This document shows positions 13,601 to 24,175 of a stretch of 64,000 nucleotides of DNA, one piece after another (position 1 is the stretch's first letter; each line of letters starts with the position of its first letter). The notes beneath the pieces are model-generated. The model did no database searches. It saw only the letters and a program-made list of their open reading frames with translations, and was not told the DNA's origin. Made by a program: the position numbers and the translations under genes. This DNA is from Nephrocerus scutellatus. Its lineage: Eukaryota; Arthropoda; Insecta; Diptera; Pipunculidae. The stretch covers positions 88,524,749 through 88,588,748 of the forward strand of contig OX352762.1 of assembly GCA_947095585.1 (NCBI GenBank), written 5' to 3'.

Positions 13601-16600
13601 GTTATTAATGGTACCTCTATTGCGAGATCTGATTCACTTAAATTGTTAGATTTAAAAGTATCAAGTGATCTTTCCTGGAAAGAACATATTTATGAAATTT
13701 CAAAAAGAGCTAGCCAATGTTTAGGCTTCATAAGACGTTGTAACTTCTACTTCACTCCCTCTGAAGTGTTAAGATTATATAAATCTTATGTTAGACCAAT
13801 TTTAGAATTTAATTCATATGTGTGGGGTGGTGCTCCAAGATCGCATTTGGTTCATCTTGATGGTGTTCAGAATAGAGTTATACGTTTGATAAAAGATGTA
13901 ACCATTACTTCGTCTCTTGATACTTTGGAGCACAGACGAAATGTAGGAGCTTTATTTGTTTTATATAAATTGTACAACGGTAGATGTGCTTTAGAAAGCC
14001 TTTCTCTAATTCTATGTCTTTTTGTCAGCAACGTAAACACTCGTTTAAGGTCCTCAACATAGATTTGCATTAAAACTTTTTTCATGTAGAACCCAACACT
14101 TTAAATCCTCCTTTTTTCCCGAGAGTCTCTTCGATGTGGAATCAATTGGTCGAACAAGTGTTTCCCGAATTTTATAATCTGCAGGCGTTCAAGTTAGCCG
14201 TTAACAACTTCTTGAAGGATGATGTTAAAGTATTCATAAGTTGTTTCTTAATATATATATATATAAAAAACAAATTTATCATTTTTTATATTTTTTAAAT
14301 ATTTGTAATATTTTCTTGGTCAAGGTTTTTTGTAGTTTTCCCTGACCATGATTCATTGATAAAAGTATTTGGACTCGCGTCGTTCTAAATTCGTGTTCGT
14401 TTTTCGTATTGCTTTTTCAATGAATCAGGGAGAATTCTGAGAACTGAGAAAATAAATTGAAACCGGCTACAAACGTGAGGAATGTGATATATTGTAAATC
14501 ACATTCCTTCGATTTTTATTTTATTTTGAAATTAATAAAGGGCTTAGCCCAACTTATTGCCGTGACGTAAGTCATTCAGGGAGTCATCCCTTGGCAATAA
14601 GTCTCTATATAAAAAAAAAGAAAAAAATATCGCCTAATCTTGTGATCAATTTTAAATCCACTTTATAAAACCCGATTTTATTCAAACTTTGCAAATGTCT
14701 ATCTCTGATGATAACAGTTTCCACAGTTTCTTTTCCACAGCTACTAAAAACAAAAATTGTTGATGACTGTGTATTCTATTAATTATTTCCCACCATTTAA
14801 TAGGATTAGTAATTTATAGATATTCGCATTTAACAGGAAAGTCACACACTTGGGTTTTGTTTGTAAGATTTGGTTTGTTTTGGTAGTAAGATACTTCAGA
14901 AAAACCAGTGGAAAATGTACAAAGAAAGCAGGTTTGTTCTGTATAATACTTTCAAGTTGGCAATAAAGCTTGAATAGGAAATTTCAACTGTTAAGTTTAC
15001 AACTGGGTACACAAATGTATGTATGTACATACTGAAAAAAGATACATACGAAATTGGTTTTTAATTAAAAGCGCCCCAATTTGTTATTTAATAAATAAAA
15101 AAAACTTGAGATATAAAAAATATTTCAGGTACCAGACACAAGTGCCATCGGTGTAATTTACTATGGAACACAATATTATTTTAATGTCCCCCCAACGGAA
15201 ACGCCTGCGTGAATTAATGCGCTAAACAAAATTTTGTACTAGCTTTTTCGCATAAATCGAGCAATATGCCAGGTGTTGGTCCTGAGGTTGTCTAAAATCT
15301 CTGGCTTATTGGCATGTCAAAATCAGACGGACTCTGCCAATTAACTAAGTCCATTTCCGGAGATAATAGGGTCACTGAACTTCGACTTTAATAACTTGCC
15401 TGCTGTTTGGCATGTGGTACCATCTTGTTAAAATCTCATTTGCTTCAAGTTCAAGTTTTAATCATTCTTCTTTTTTCATTGTAGTGTGTGGTCGTCGGTC
15501 AGTCCATAAGAGAAGCATTCAGTGGATCTCATTTTTTCATTTTGTTGAGAATCCGGCCGCATGTACAAAAATAAGAACAAGAAAACCTATTGCAAATCTA
15601 TTGTGTAAAGTAGAATTTACTTATCTTGTTTAAATATTACATTCTGCTTATTAATTTTTACATAAATTTGTTAATTGCCGAAAGAAATCCACAAAAATAA
15701 AAAATTTCTATTTGAACTATCGGACTATTCGTGTTTGGATTTTGTACTCTCATTTAAATCTCGCTACAGAGAACCGAAAAAGCTCGGTTCCTCTACAATT
15801 AAATATGTAGTTTACATATTTTGTTTCAGCACTATTTTGACTAACTAGCTAACGTTAAGAAGAACCGTCGACGAGTACCAAAATTATCTCTTGAAACTTC
15901 GAAGTTCCGATTAAATTTGCCACCTGTTGGTGAGCGGAAGATATGGATCTGTAGCTGGAGGTGTAGCATGACGAAAATTGTGTAGCTGTGACGGTAGTCC
16001 ATGGAAAATCCACACAGAACGAGACAGTCATTATTTCAACACAAATTCAGCGTCAATTGTGGGCAGCTGTAATTGGAAACGAGTTAATCGGGCCCTTGAA
16101 ACTACCACCCCAAAACCATATGCATACAAAACCAAGGAGGCCATTTTGAGCACCTTTTATAACTGTTGTTGTACACACAAATTATCTAAAACCATACAAA
16201 TTCATTCTACTTTCTTTAACATACTAAAAGGAAGTAAAGTACTCATGACAATTTTCGAACTCGGGTTTTTTGCATATTTACCCATTTTGGATATCCTGAG
16301 TCAGAAAAAATTAAAAAACACATGCGAAGCAGTGCAACCCAACAACAAAACAATCCCAATCGTAAAGCAAGCAGCGCTGCCCACAGCGCACAACGCACAC
16401 AGAACACAGTCGTTATAGTATCAAATGATCTGTTGCCGGGATAAAAATTGTATGGGAGCACACCGACCCCGGGGTCAGATCACTTCCAAATATGTATTTA
16501 CAAAAAGTGTTGTCCACATTCGTACAAAATTTGAAGAAAATCGGATACATTTTGTAAAATATTTGTATGGGAGTAACCCCGAGGCCCGATGGGCTTTAAA

Positions 16601-19600
16601 TTTAATAGAAAGTGTTGTCATGGGAGATACACATGTGTGCAAAGTTTCAATAAAATCAGGCTTTAGGAAGTGGGTTTAAAATTGATCACAAAATTTGGTG
16701 TACCAGTAGGCCAGTCCGCCAGCCAGCCAGCCAGCCACGGGCGCGCGAAGTTAATATAGAGAATTTAAAAAATTAAAATTTTTCGTGTAAATTCTCCAAT
16801 CGGGAATACACAATGCGCAAAGTTTGAATAAAATGGGTTTACTTTTTAAAAATAATTATATGGGAGCCCCTCGGCCCTGGTCCTGATCATTTTCAAATTT
16901 TCACAAAATTGTATTAAATTTGAAGAAAATCGGGTAAAATTTTTAAAAAAATTGTTTGAGACCCACCAGACCCCAGGGCCCAACACTTCCAAATTTTTAC
17001 AAAAAGTGTTGTTCATCGTAGATTTGCATGTGCATAAAATTTACAAAAAACGGGTACATTTTTTTTAAAAAATTGTATGTGTAGTCAATCGGAAATACGC
17101 ATGTGTATACAATTTGAAGAAAATCGGGTCAATTTTTAAAAAATTTATATGGGCACCCCTAAGCCCTGAGACCCCATATTTAATTAGAAAGTGTTATCAC
17201 CGGAAATACACATGAGTGCAAAATCGGGCGGGTTACAAATTGAACGCAAGATTCCACGACAAACAAACAAACAGACATATCCACGGGCAAGCGAAGTAAT
17301 ATCCATTTACTGAAGATTCCGGTCCCGTCCGTTAAAGAAAGTCGTATTGTGGACACACCTCTATTTTTTATATAAATTTGAAAGTATGCTTGTTTTTTTG
17401 TTTGCTTATATTGGTGTCGATTTTATAGTTAGTTAGTTATTAGTCAGACGGAAAACGCCGGGTATTACCGCTAGTTAAAATATATTGTAGATATATTTCC
17501 ATTTTCAAATGGCGACGACACTTAAAGTAGAGAAAAGCATTAAGCAGTTAATTTTATCAAAATTCCCTTTTACGGGAATTCTTCAGGGCATCTTGGGTTG
17601 TTTCAACTATTTTTGGACAGACAGCACTATATATGTAACGTACTTCGTACATCATTAAATCTTGTCAAAATATCAGTATTATAAAGTTTTAAATATTTCT
17701 AATAGACAATTGTTTAAAATAGTCAGCTGCTATTAGGTCTTTATTTGTTTGGAGTTAAAGAACAATAACTAACTATTAATATCACTAGTTTTTGGTTAGT
17801 ACTGGTATCTACAAAAGTACAAGTTTTTTATCATTTCACATCCATTATATAATCTACAGATCTGACTCATCGAAATCGTGGATTTATGTAAAAAGTATAT
17901 ATTACAAATTATTCTTTGTTACTGATAATTATAGCCATCAATATGCACACACAATAGTTTACACAGCAGTGAAAAAAGCAAAAGTATTTGCACTGATTGG
18001 TTTTTGTTGTTTGATTAACAAATCATTATACGGAAATTTATTACATATGTAACACTCATATTGTTTATATTGCACGTACAAATCAGAAAATCTAATTAAT
18101 CAAATTCGTGAAACAGCGAAGATAAAAATTATTAGCGTCACTCGGTAGGTTTTTGAAAAAAAAATTATAGTCAGAGTTAATTTTGAATTCAAAGGGCAGA
18201 CATAGGCATAAGCTATTGTTCGCCAATGATTACGCCCACTACACACGTTCCTTTGTATAAAAGTAAACTTTATCTATGTATATTTTTCTGGTTGGACAAA
18301 CTTTAAATATATCGCTTCTAATAATTGTGCATATTGCATAAATACATAGTATACTAACGAGAGAAGAATTTTTATAAACACTAAACGTATGTGTAATTGA
18401 TAACAATTATTTTAAATGCAAAAATGTTTTTTATAAACAAAAAGTCCAGTTAAGCTCATAGAAAAATTAATAACGAAAACGTCATACACTTATCTGAATA
18501 GAAAGTTAGAAATTAGAACGGATCGTAAGTATGGCACCGAAATTAACTGAAAAACTTAAACAAACTCTTCAAACAATGATCAAATTAACAAGTCTTTATG
18601 TTAATTGCAAATAAAATTCTTTATAAAGCTGAAAACTTATGCACAAAAGAGATCAGAGAGACGGACTAATTTATACAATATTTTGTAAGAATTAAGTCGT
18701 GAATCGTGTTATGTAGGTGAAACAAGTAAGACGAAATCACAAAGAGTAACACAAAATAGACGTAATTAACATTAAAAAGTACGAGTGCGAGTACAAGGTT
18801 TGCGAGTAAAAATATCCACAAAGCCACCTGGGTATCTCCTGATGGAGCCACTCGCAACCAAATAGACCACGTGTTGATAGGGCGCCACCATAACCCGAAC
18901 CTGATGACGGTACGAACGTACCGAGGTGTCAACGTCGACTCGGACCACTATCTTGTTGGTATGGTGCTCCGAGCGCAGACTGCATCGTCATAAAAAACTG
19001 CATCCGCGAATCAGATCCGAGTCAACGCGGCTGCCCTTCTCAACGAAGAGACCAGAAACAACTAAAGTCAAGCGATAGGACTCGGCCTAAATGCAGGGAG
19101 AGCAAGTCCTGGGGCTGAAATGTCAGGCGTAGAAGAGAAATGGACATGCCTTCAAAAAAAATACTGCCATTAGTACTGCTGGCTCCATCTTAGGCAGTAG
19201 TCGTAGAGATCGGAACGACTGGTTCGATGACGAATGTAAGCTAGCGACTGAACGTAAGAATGTTGCGTACCGAGCAATGCAACAATCTCATTGAACGCAG
19301 GCACGCGAAGATGAATATAAAGAGCTCAGAAGATATGACAGTTCACCGGCGAAAGAAAGCAACCTGGGAGAAGAATCTCGTCCGTGGAAGTTCTTCCAAA
19401 GAGTCCGCGGTATGACGCGTTGCACATACTGCAAGGACAAAGAGGGTAATCTGATCGCTGATCTTAAAGGCATCTTAGAGCGATGGGAAGAGAACTTTCA
19501 TGAGTTGCAAAATGGCCAGTTAACTGAGGAATTGGAGGCTCCACCAAAGATCATACTATGCTGTCGCCACCAAGCATAGACGAAGTTAGCAGAGCCATAA

Positions 19601-22600
19601 ATCGGCCTCGGGATCTGATGGGATCCAAGCGGTACTGATAAAATTAAGAGGCCCCACATTACACCAGGCAATTCATGAAATAATAGTGCAAGTACGGGAG
19701 GAAGAAGCTATTTTAGAAGACTGGCGAAGAGGCATCCTGTGCCCCATACATAAAAAGGGAGATATCACAAAATGCAGTATATGTATAACGTTGTTAAGTA
19801 CCGCGTATAAGGTTTAGCCTTCTATCTGGTTATATTCTGGTTCACACCAGTGTCTGAGGTTTGCCATGACCAATGTTATAAGCCAAGTAAAAATATTCGG
19901 ATCACTATCAAGCCCATTCAACATCTATAACGGGCTCCGACAAGGGGATGGACTGACCTGCGTCCTCTTCAACCTGGCGTTGAAGAAAGTGTTCCGAGAC
20001 TCTCACGTAACGGCGGGGAACAATCCTCTATAAGTCAATTCAGATACTAGCTTACGCAGACGATATTGACATAGTTTGTGAAACCGAAGAGCTGTACAGG
20101 AAGCTTTCATCCAGATCGAGCAGGCGGCACGAAATCTGGGGCTGCACATAAATGAGAGCAAAACAAAGTACATGGTGGCCACGTCTGCGACTAGAAGATC
20201 CAACATTGGTCCCGCAATTAAAATAGTGCAGCGCGAATTTGAAGTAGTGCAATCCTTTAACTATCTCGGGTCAACTGTAGCAGCCGATAACAGCATGGAA
20301 CCAGAAATACGCGCACGGTTTCTTAAAGCCAACAAAGCCTACTATAGTCTGTCAAGACTCTTCAAATCCAGGAATTTAACATTAACATCCAACCTGCTGG
20401 TATATAAGACAATGGTCATACCGGTACTTACATATGGATCCGAGACTTGGGTGCTTAGCAAAAATCATTCTAACCTCTAAGCCGCGTTCGAGAGAAAAGT
20501 CTTACGGAGAATTGTTGGCCCCGTATGTGAGGAAGGACGATTCCGGAGACTCTATAATAACGAGATCTACGAGCATTACCGCGATGTCGACATCGTGAAG
20601 AGATTTAAGCTCGGTAGGCTCCGATGGGCAGGACACCTAGCTCGCATGAGCGAAGAAGATCCTGCTCGGAAAGTCCTTTGCGGTAGGATTTATGGAACAC
20701 GACAGCGAGGCCGGCCAAGCCTACGCTGGAAGGGTGGCGTAGACCAGGACGCCCAGAGTTTAGCGTTGCCAAACTGGATGACATCGGTTCGAAATGGGGA
20801 CCGGTGGAGAGATTTTTTTTAGGAGGTCAGGACCGGACACCGGTTGTAGAGCCAAATATGATGATGATGATGATTAATTAAACTTTATTTGAACCAGTTT
20901 GCAACGATTTCATGACTTTATACAGGATAGCTAAGAACAGAGGGTAAAAATGTTATGAGGATTTTTTTTCAAGTTATAATATAATTTGTTTATAATTGCA
21001 TTTTCTAAGTATTCTACATTAAGAATAAATGCATTTATATACTTCTTCTATATACACAACCGGCATATATATCTAGTGGTGAATGTATATTCATTTGGAA
21101 ATCATTTTTGTTTTTCACCGCATTATGTTGATTTAATTGCACTGTCTGCTTACTAGAGCAATTATCGGATGGCCGATAACTAAAATTTGTGCAAGCTGGT
21201 CTTTTTATAACTAATAAAGAAGAATCTTTTGATAAAAACTTTCTTCACTAATTAGTTCAACTAGTTTTTTGTAATTTAATACAATAAATATTTAAAAAAA
21301 TATTTAAATTCAGTCTAAAAACTTGTTATGTGGACGGTTATTAGAACAATAACAATAACAATAAGTTATACTTACAAAAAGTTCCCAGTATTTTACCTGG
21401 TTTTTTTTAGTTACAGAACAGAATAATTTAATAAGTTTCCCACTCATTCTTCCAGACATAACAAAACCCCAATCGCGTCTAGTCTACCAGCAGACTAGAA
21501 ACATTGCATCTTGCTGTGTTAACCCTGTCCTAACCTTGATTAGCTGCCAGTGCTAATGCGCTCTCATACTACTTCTACTCACACATTATTTGGTTAAAAA
21601 AGCGTCGTATAATAATTGCCTCTTTGGACGTGAATATTAAAACGAAAAGAACTCCATCACTACACTACGCCACAGAACATACAAAAATTTTGTGCTTTAT
21701 TTTCAAAGCGTTGTGTCTGATATCCTGGCGGCATGCAGATCTGATAAAACGTTATTTCTTTTAGCAGCGATTAGATTTCTTGAAATTAAAACAAAGCTAG
21801 ATATTTTCTTATAAATTTTAGTCATCTGTCTAATGTCTTTTTATTATCAATTAATCGGTTGTTTATAACCGTGAATAGATAAAATTTATTGTTTGGTTTG
21901 AAGCTTCCCTTAAACCGGCCTAACTAGTTAGAAAATAATTTCGTTTTGATCTTAAACAATTAATATACTTTTATTCTTTGACCTTACAGTTAATACAACC
22001 ATTACAGTTCTAAGATGACATACATTAGAAACCAACGATGCAAGCAAAATTAAAGAAACATATAGCGCTTTCCAGTTGCTGGGTACAGTGACGGTTTCGC
22101 TCTCGTGGTGTCCGTTTGACGTTCCAATTGCAAGCTGTACCCGGGGTACGGTTTCATTAAGTGGTTTAAGTTTAAGGTTTAAGTCATTTGAACGCTCTAA
22201 TAATGTATAAATATTGCACACGACCTACTTATGCATGCATTGTAATATGTTTTTTTCTTCAAATTTAACTCGAAATGTAAACAAATTATGATCTTTAAAA
22301 GATGAATTAACAGTGAATTAGAAAGTGTCTTGTGTCTGATGACTCTCTTTTTTGACTGAATTCTCCTATCTTATCTTATCTTATCTTATCGTTGTCATTG
22401 GGATTACTGCTGATGTTGATTTTAAGACTAAATACAAAAACTTATATTTTAGGAAAGCGAAAAATACGTCGATATACTAAGCTTAAATAAGTTTGTGTTT
22501 AACTAACGGAATGCTTCTGACTTTCTCCTGGTCATCCAAAAAAACAATAGAAGTATGTAGAGTAAAAAATAAAAGTTATCGTTTGCCAAGTAATAATAAG

Positions 22601-23142
22601 TATTTTTTAAAAAAAAAAACTGAAGAATATTGTGGGTAAATATGTATCTGCTTAGATTATTGCTTATCTGCACTATTTGTATTGAAGACTGTTTGTTTTT
22701 CTTTATCTGTGTGCATTATCAGCCGTCCAATCAAAAATAAACTAACCTGTGCCTCTTCGGTTTCTGTTTTTACTCCCAACAATGGATTGCAGTCCGTTTC
22801 ATTGTAGTGAAAGATCACCTTGCATGTTTGATAAAGAATTTGATTTTGGTAAACCGCTCCTGTAATGAATTGAGAAAAGACGTTATATTTGGTGTTAATC
22901 GAATGCCTATCAAGTTGCGCACCTGAAAGATACATGGCCACAAACGCGAGAAACACAGCTGGTTCTAAAATGAACCAATGTTTTCTTTTTTCAAGCGTAG
23001 ATTGTGTGCTTGTAGTGGGAACTTCGATTCCAACAGGAGGTCGCACTTCCCCTATTTCTTCGGTCGACGCATCAGAAAGGTTAACTACGCCACTTGCCTC
23101 CTCGACGGATGTTTCAAAAAGACTTTCTTCGTCTGAATTCAT
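1693..23142 (-). CDS. SLC46-family major-facilitator transporter (proton-coupled folate transporter-like), ten coding exons
   Basis: Reconstructed exons (minus strand, 5' to 3'): 23142-22923, 22859-22747, 5641-5491, 5428-5245, 5203-4987, 4906-4771, 4707-4571, 4505-4316, 1970-1814, 1756-1693 with stop TGA. Total 1569 nt, 522 aa, as expected for the family, and every exon phase agrees with its neighbour. The N-terminus is acidic, then a first membrane segment (LEPAVFLAF), then the SLC46 signature GAVYQNQILYQTC and NETDC in the first loop. Exon 3 carries the MFS motif GPWSDKFGRRP. Further hydrophobic segments run through exons 4-10. Introns are GT-AG except intron 7 (4506-4570), which uses GC-AG. 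Intron 1 is 63 nt and lacks stops; intron 2 is 17.1 kb. Likely AATAAA at 1339-1344 (minus). Substrate (folate or another organic anion) cannot be read from sequence; family confidence is high. Confidence 0.9.
2100..4262 (+). mobile_element. LINE (non-LTR) retrotransposon, broken, in intron 8 of the SLC46-like gene
   Basis: Successive plus-strand frames encode a linker region (2165-2760), the RT start (SLQSGKAAGNDNI at about 2815), the fingers (NWRGITL, about 3010), GFRSNRSCTDQI (about 3120), FVDFK (3220), GVKQGYTLSPLLF (about 3390), the active site as YADDTCLL (about 3520), and the C-terminal WPDIITNQDLW and WSWIGYTLRKP blocks (3940-4060). The frame is broken by a frameshift at about 2790, another near 3030, a shift that disrupts the AFDS motif at 3240, and a stop at 3445. 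It is not the same family as the 1-470 copy. The 3' end is close to 4290. Confidence 0.85.
4957..4978. repeat. (CA)n microsatellite in intron 5 of the SLC46-like gene
   Basis: Run of alternating A and C immediately after the donor of exon 5 (minus-strand reading GT repeats). Confidence 0.9.
5705..6625. repeat. Dispersed repeat with about 123-bp internal units, inverted within the copy
   Basis: The phrase AAAAGTGTTGTCCATC recurs at about 5866, 5986 and 6112 (spacing 120-126), each followed by GATACACATGTAT, an AAAATCGGGT block and a GC-rich GGGGCCC block. From about 6245 to 6480 the same units run on the opposite strand, then a plus-strand end unit (AAGTGGGTTAAAAA, CAAACA run, GCGAAGTTTACATAGAGAA) closes it. 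No ORF of interest. Confidence 0.8.
6640..7250. other. Intronic stretch with no recognised feature
   Basis: AT-rich, part of the 17.1-kb intron. No coding or repeat signal that I can support. Confidence 0.5.
7255..7500 (+). mobile_element. tRNA-derived SINE
   Basis: The head carries an RNA polymerase III box A (TGGCTCAGTGG, 7266-7276) and a box B (GGTTCGAATCC, about 7311-7321), 45 bp apart as in a tRNA gene. The body (TATTTTTCACGGTGT, TCTCGCGAATGGGTGACAAA, CTCAATTCGCCGTTCGGATC) is nearly identical to the copy at 38.5 kb, so this is a SINE family and not a functional tRNA. Confidence 0.85.
7615..8250 (+). mobile_element. R1/LOA-type LINE, 3' fragment (RNase H tail and CCHC-like end)
   Basis: Decayed frames encode a region after RNase H (LAKQGAPFPFLSEK, about 7700) and the terminal cysteine motif CRSCMDEEEEETIVYLLCNCPAL (7990-8060), both shared with the minus-strand copy at 41.0-41.95 kb. 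The 3' end (8205-8248) has GTCGATTTCACTGACAGCC then a TAACCTAGCCTAACC tail. At least two frameshifts or stops. Assignment to R1/LOA is inference. Confidence 0.75.
8290..8695 (-). mobile_element. RTE-like LINE, 3' end fragment
   Basis: Minus strand encodes FERKVLRRIVGPVCEEGRF-like text, YRDVDIVKKIKLGRLRLAG and HLARMSEEDPAGKVICGRIY, matching 20,490-20,710. It ends in a short ATGATGATGA tail at the low-coordinate side. Confidence 0.85.
8700..9330 (+). mobile_element. R1/jockey-type LINE fragment (RT thumb/linker region)
   Basis: A 162-codon frame (8714-9202) carries KSWGLRQKMVHWLYLTIIRR, then ILTYAAVVLWPRT and LLNLPPLNLVIQ, the usual text between the RT palm and RNase H in these elements. It directly abuts the inverted RTE fragment on its left. 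Confidence 0.75.
9410..9890 (+). mobile_element. RTE-like LINE copy with internal deletion and GAT-rich tail
   Basis: 9410-9650 matches 19,015-19,430 (CCGCGAATCAGAT, CCGCGGTATGACGC); immediately after, 9660-9800 matches 20,660-20,830 (CTTTGCGGTAGGATTT). About 1.2 kb of RT is missing between them. It ends in an imperfect (GATGAT)n microsatellite at 9843-9892. Confidence 0.75.
9893..10860. other. AT-rich intronic stretch, nothing recognised
   Basis: No coding or repeat signal supported, although 10,380-10,860 could be the 5' flank of the CR1-like element that follows. Confidence 0.4.
10864..14630 (+). mobile_element. CR1/jockey-like LINE, nearly full length but broken
   Basis: 10,864-11,118 is a lysine-rich, coiled-coil-like frame that may be a remnant of ORF1. 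From an ATG at 11,359 an apurinic endonuclease domain runs to about 12,300 (IRCIKSN, SLCETQ, VVLGDFNFHN, GLSDHALI). Reverse transcriptase follows in shifted frames: ATGPDGIPPLVLK (about 12,750), NYRPIGLLSVLSKVME, QYGFRKNRSSGEL, SLDIAKAFDRVWHD, GVPQGSSLSPTLFLIYINDL and the catalytic FADDTT (about 13,400). Breaks: frameshift near 12,300, frameshift near 12,715, stop at about 13,470, shift near 14,055. The 3' UTR (14,500-14,620) matches the inverted copy at 36.1-36.5 kb. The element lies in the 17.1-kb intron, opposite in orientation to the host gene. Confidence 0.9.
14640..14735 (-). repeat. Dispersed-repeat end unit
   Basis: Minus-strand copy of the terminal unit (TTGTGATCAATTTTAA, CCCGATTTTATTCAAACTTT) described at 5.7 kb. 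Confidence 0.65.
14736..16425. other. Intronic stretch with no recognised feature
   Basis: Short open frames (15,412-15,633 and 15,978-16,418) have no family motif, no flanking splice logic and ordinary base composition. I do not call them genes. Confidence 0.45.
16430..17310 (+). repeat. Dispersed repeat with about 123-bp units
   Basis: Repeated AAAGTGTTGTCC, GATACACATG and AAAATCGGG blocks alternate with GC-rich blocks. An end unit at 16,650-16,760 has a run of CAGCCAGCCAGC and then GCGCGCGAAGTTAATATAGA; a second end lies at 17,230-17,300. Two tandem copies in plus orientation are the simplest reading. Confidence 0.75.
17340..17475 (+). mobile_element. Helitron-like (DINE-1-type) 3' end
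   Basis: Ends GAAAACGCCGGGTATTACCGCTAGT at 17,451-17,475: a GC-rich block followed by CTAG, the usual terminus of DINE-1/Helitron-like non-autonomous elements. The same ending, with variation, occurs at 37.09, 47.48, 50.93, 52.05 (minus) and 59.59 kb. The 5' boundary was not located. Confidence 0.5.
17476..18800. other. AT-rich intronic stretch, nothing recognised
   Basis: No coding, RNA or repeat feature that I can support. Confidence 0.5.
18805..20877 (+). mobile_element. RTE-like LINE, the longest copy in the window
   Basis: Begins inside the endonuclease domain: ATWVSPDGATRNQIDHVLIG (18,820-18,880) and NVDSDHYLVGMVLRA. A linker with RKKATWEKNLVRGSSSKES-like text follows, then RT remnants (EDWRRGILCPIHKKGD at about 19,720; LRQGDGLTCVLFNLALKKVF at about 19,945; AYADDIDIV at about 20,050). 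NYLGSTVAADNSMEPEIRAR comes next, then VLTYGSETWVLSKNH and RWAGHLARMSEEDPARK. The 3' end is at 20,860-20,877 with a (GAT)n tail. Several stops and frameshifts, so it is not functional. It lacks the endonuclease N-terminus. Confidence 0.85.
20878..22023. other. AT-rich intronic stretch, nothing recognised
   Basis: No feature that I can support between the LINE tail and the candidate exon at 22.02 kb. Confidence 0.45.
22024..22196 (-). CDS. Candidate coding exon of unknown gene, possibly a transporter N-terminus
   Basis: An open minus-strand stretch is bounded by a possible acceptor (TTATTAG before 22,196) and a strong donor (GTATGT starting at 22,023). It encodes a polar segment rich in Asn, Thr and Glu, then SNWKALYVSLILLASLVSN, which looks like the start of a membrane segment. 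There is no in-frame ATG, and I found no partner exon on either side. It sits in intron 2 of the SLC46-like gene on the same strand, so an alternative exon, a nested gene fragment or chance are all possible. Confidence 0.25.
22367..22390. promoter_or_regulatory. Tandem GATA-factor motif array
   Basis: Five TATC/TTATC units in a row on the plus strand, that is GATAAG repeats on the minus strand, 350 bp inside the 5' end of intron 2 of the SLC46-like gene. GATA factors bind this core. Whether it is an enhancer or only a 5-bp microsatellite is undecided. Confidence 0.4.
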
Positions 23143-23930
23143 TATAAATATTGCAGATAAAGGGTACTAATAACAACAGGTATACGGTATTTAAAATAAA
23201 TGAATAATACACTTTAAACGAAGAGACAAGTTCATGTTAAAACAGAAGAAAACTATGTACTTAATTACGTTATTCCACTCTCATGCCCGATATTATTCAT
23301 AAAATCTAGTTGGAATAAATTAAATTGTAGTCACTGCTCTGACTTGCGACTTCACAAAACTGCCAGCGCGAATTGGTAGTGGTACTGATAGAACACAACG
23401 ATCAACGACTTTGAACACGGTATTCGTCATTCGCCAACGGGCGGATGCAACGAAGTGAAACATTGAAGATTGTTTAACCGTCCAAGATTTACTTTGTTTA
23501 TATAATAAACAATCTCACTCGTTTAAGCATCAGACATCAGTCAGTCAGTACAAAACACGCACACGACCACCACAATAAGCCAAAGATAAAGAAGAAAGAA
23601 CTGACGATGACGACACTCCTACCGCAACCAAGCCGTAATCATAATCATAGTTGTTAGTTGGTCACTGATGCCCTCGGCCTCAGCTCCACAGCTCATTGTT
23701 CGGTGCTCGCTCTCTCACTGCCTTCTGTTGAGTTTTTAAATCAAAATATGATAATCGTACTTCTTTTGTGAAAGTAAAACAGCTGATATTGACAACACAT
23801 ATTCTACGTTTCCATGTCAGCTATGTGATAGATATAGTTTTCAGGATTCCGTTTCTAATTCTTAAAAACAACACAACTAAATAAACTACATTACCACGTT
23901 TCCAAGAAAAAAATGTGTGGTGTATCGGGT
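23143..23930 (-). other. Upstream region of the SLC46-like gene
   Basis: Holds the presumed 5' UTR and promoter of the minus-strand transporter. No clear TATA box or initiator pair on the minus strand was found, and no other gene is seen. Confidence 0.4.
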
Positions 23931-24175
23931 TATGGGGTATGTTTTTTTATTCAACTAGAGCGAGCAGTGTACATCAAAAATTTACTCATTGTTTTTTTAT
24001 TCAACCGGGATAATTTTACTTTATACTCTGTGTTTTTTGTTGAAACCGAGCACGACACGGTGTATACACAGTTTCCTATATTTTACTCTGAAATGAATAT
24101 CAGAGTAAGAGCGAATATAGTTACCCAGTGTACACAACGAATATTTTTACACCGTGCAACTTTTGCTCGGTGTAC
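23930..24175. mobile_element. Truncated copy of the GGGTCTATTC palindromic MITE
   Basis: Matches 33,985-34,235 in the same order (GAGCGAGCAGTGTAC, GTGTTTTTTGTTG, ACACAGTTTCCTAT, TGAATATCAG, TACCCAGTGTACACA, GCTCGGTGTAC). The left terminal repeat is decayed, and the right one is missing where the next element begins. Confidence 0.75.

Noticed and set aside
18666..18932. Membrane-like minus-strand frame
   Set aside because: Its 5' half is the antisense of the RTE endonuclease domain (VSPDGATRNQIDH on the plus strand).
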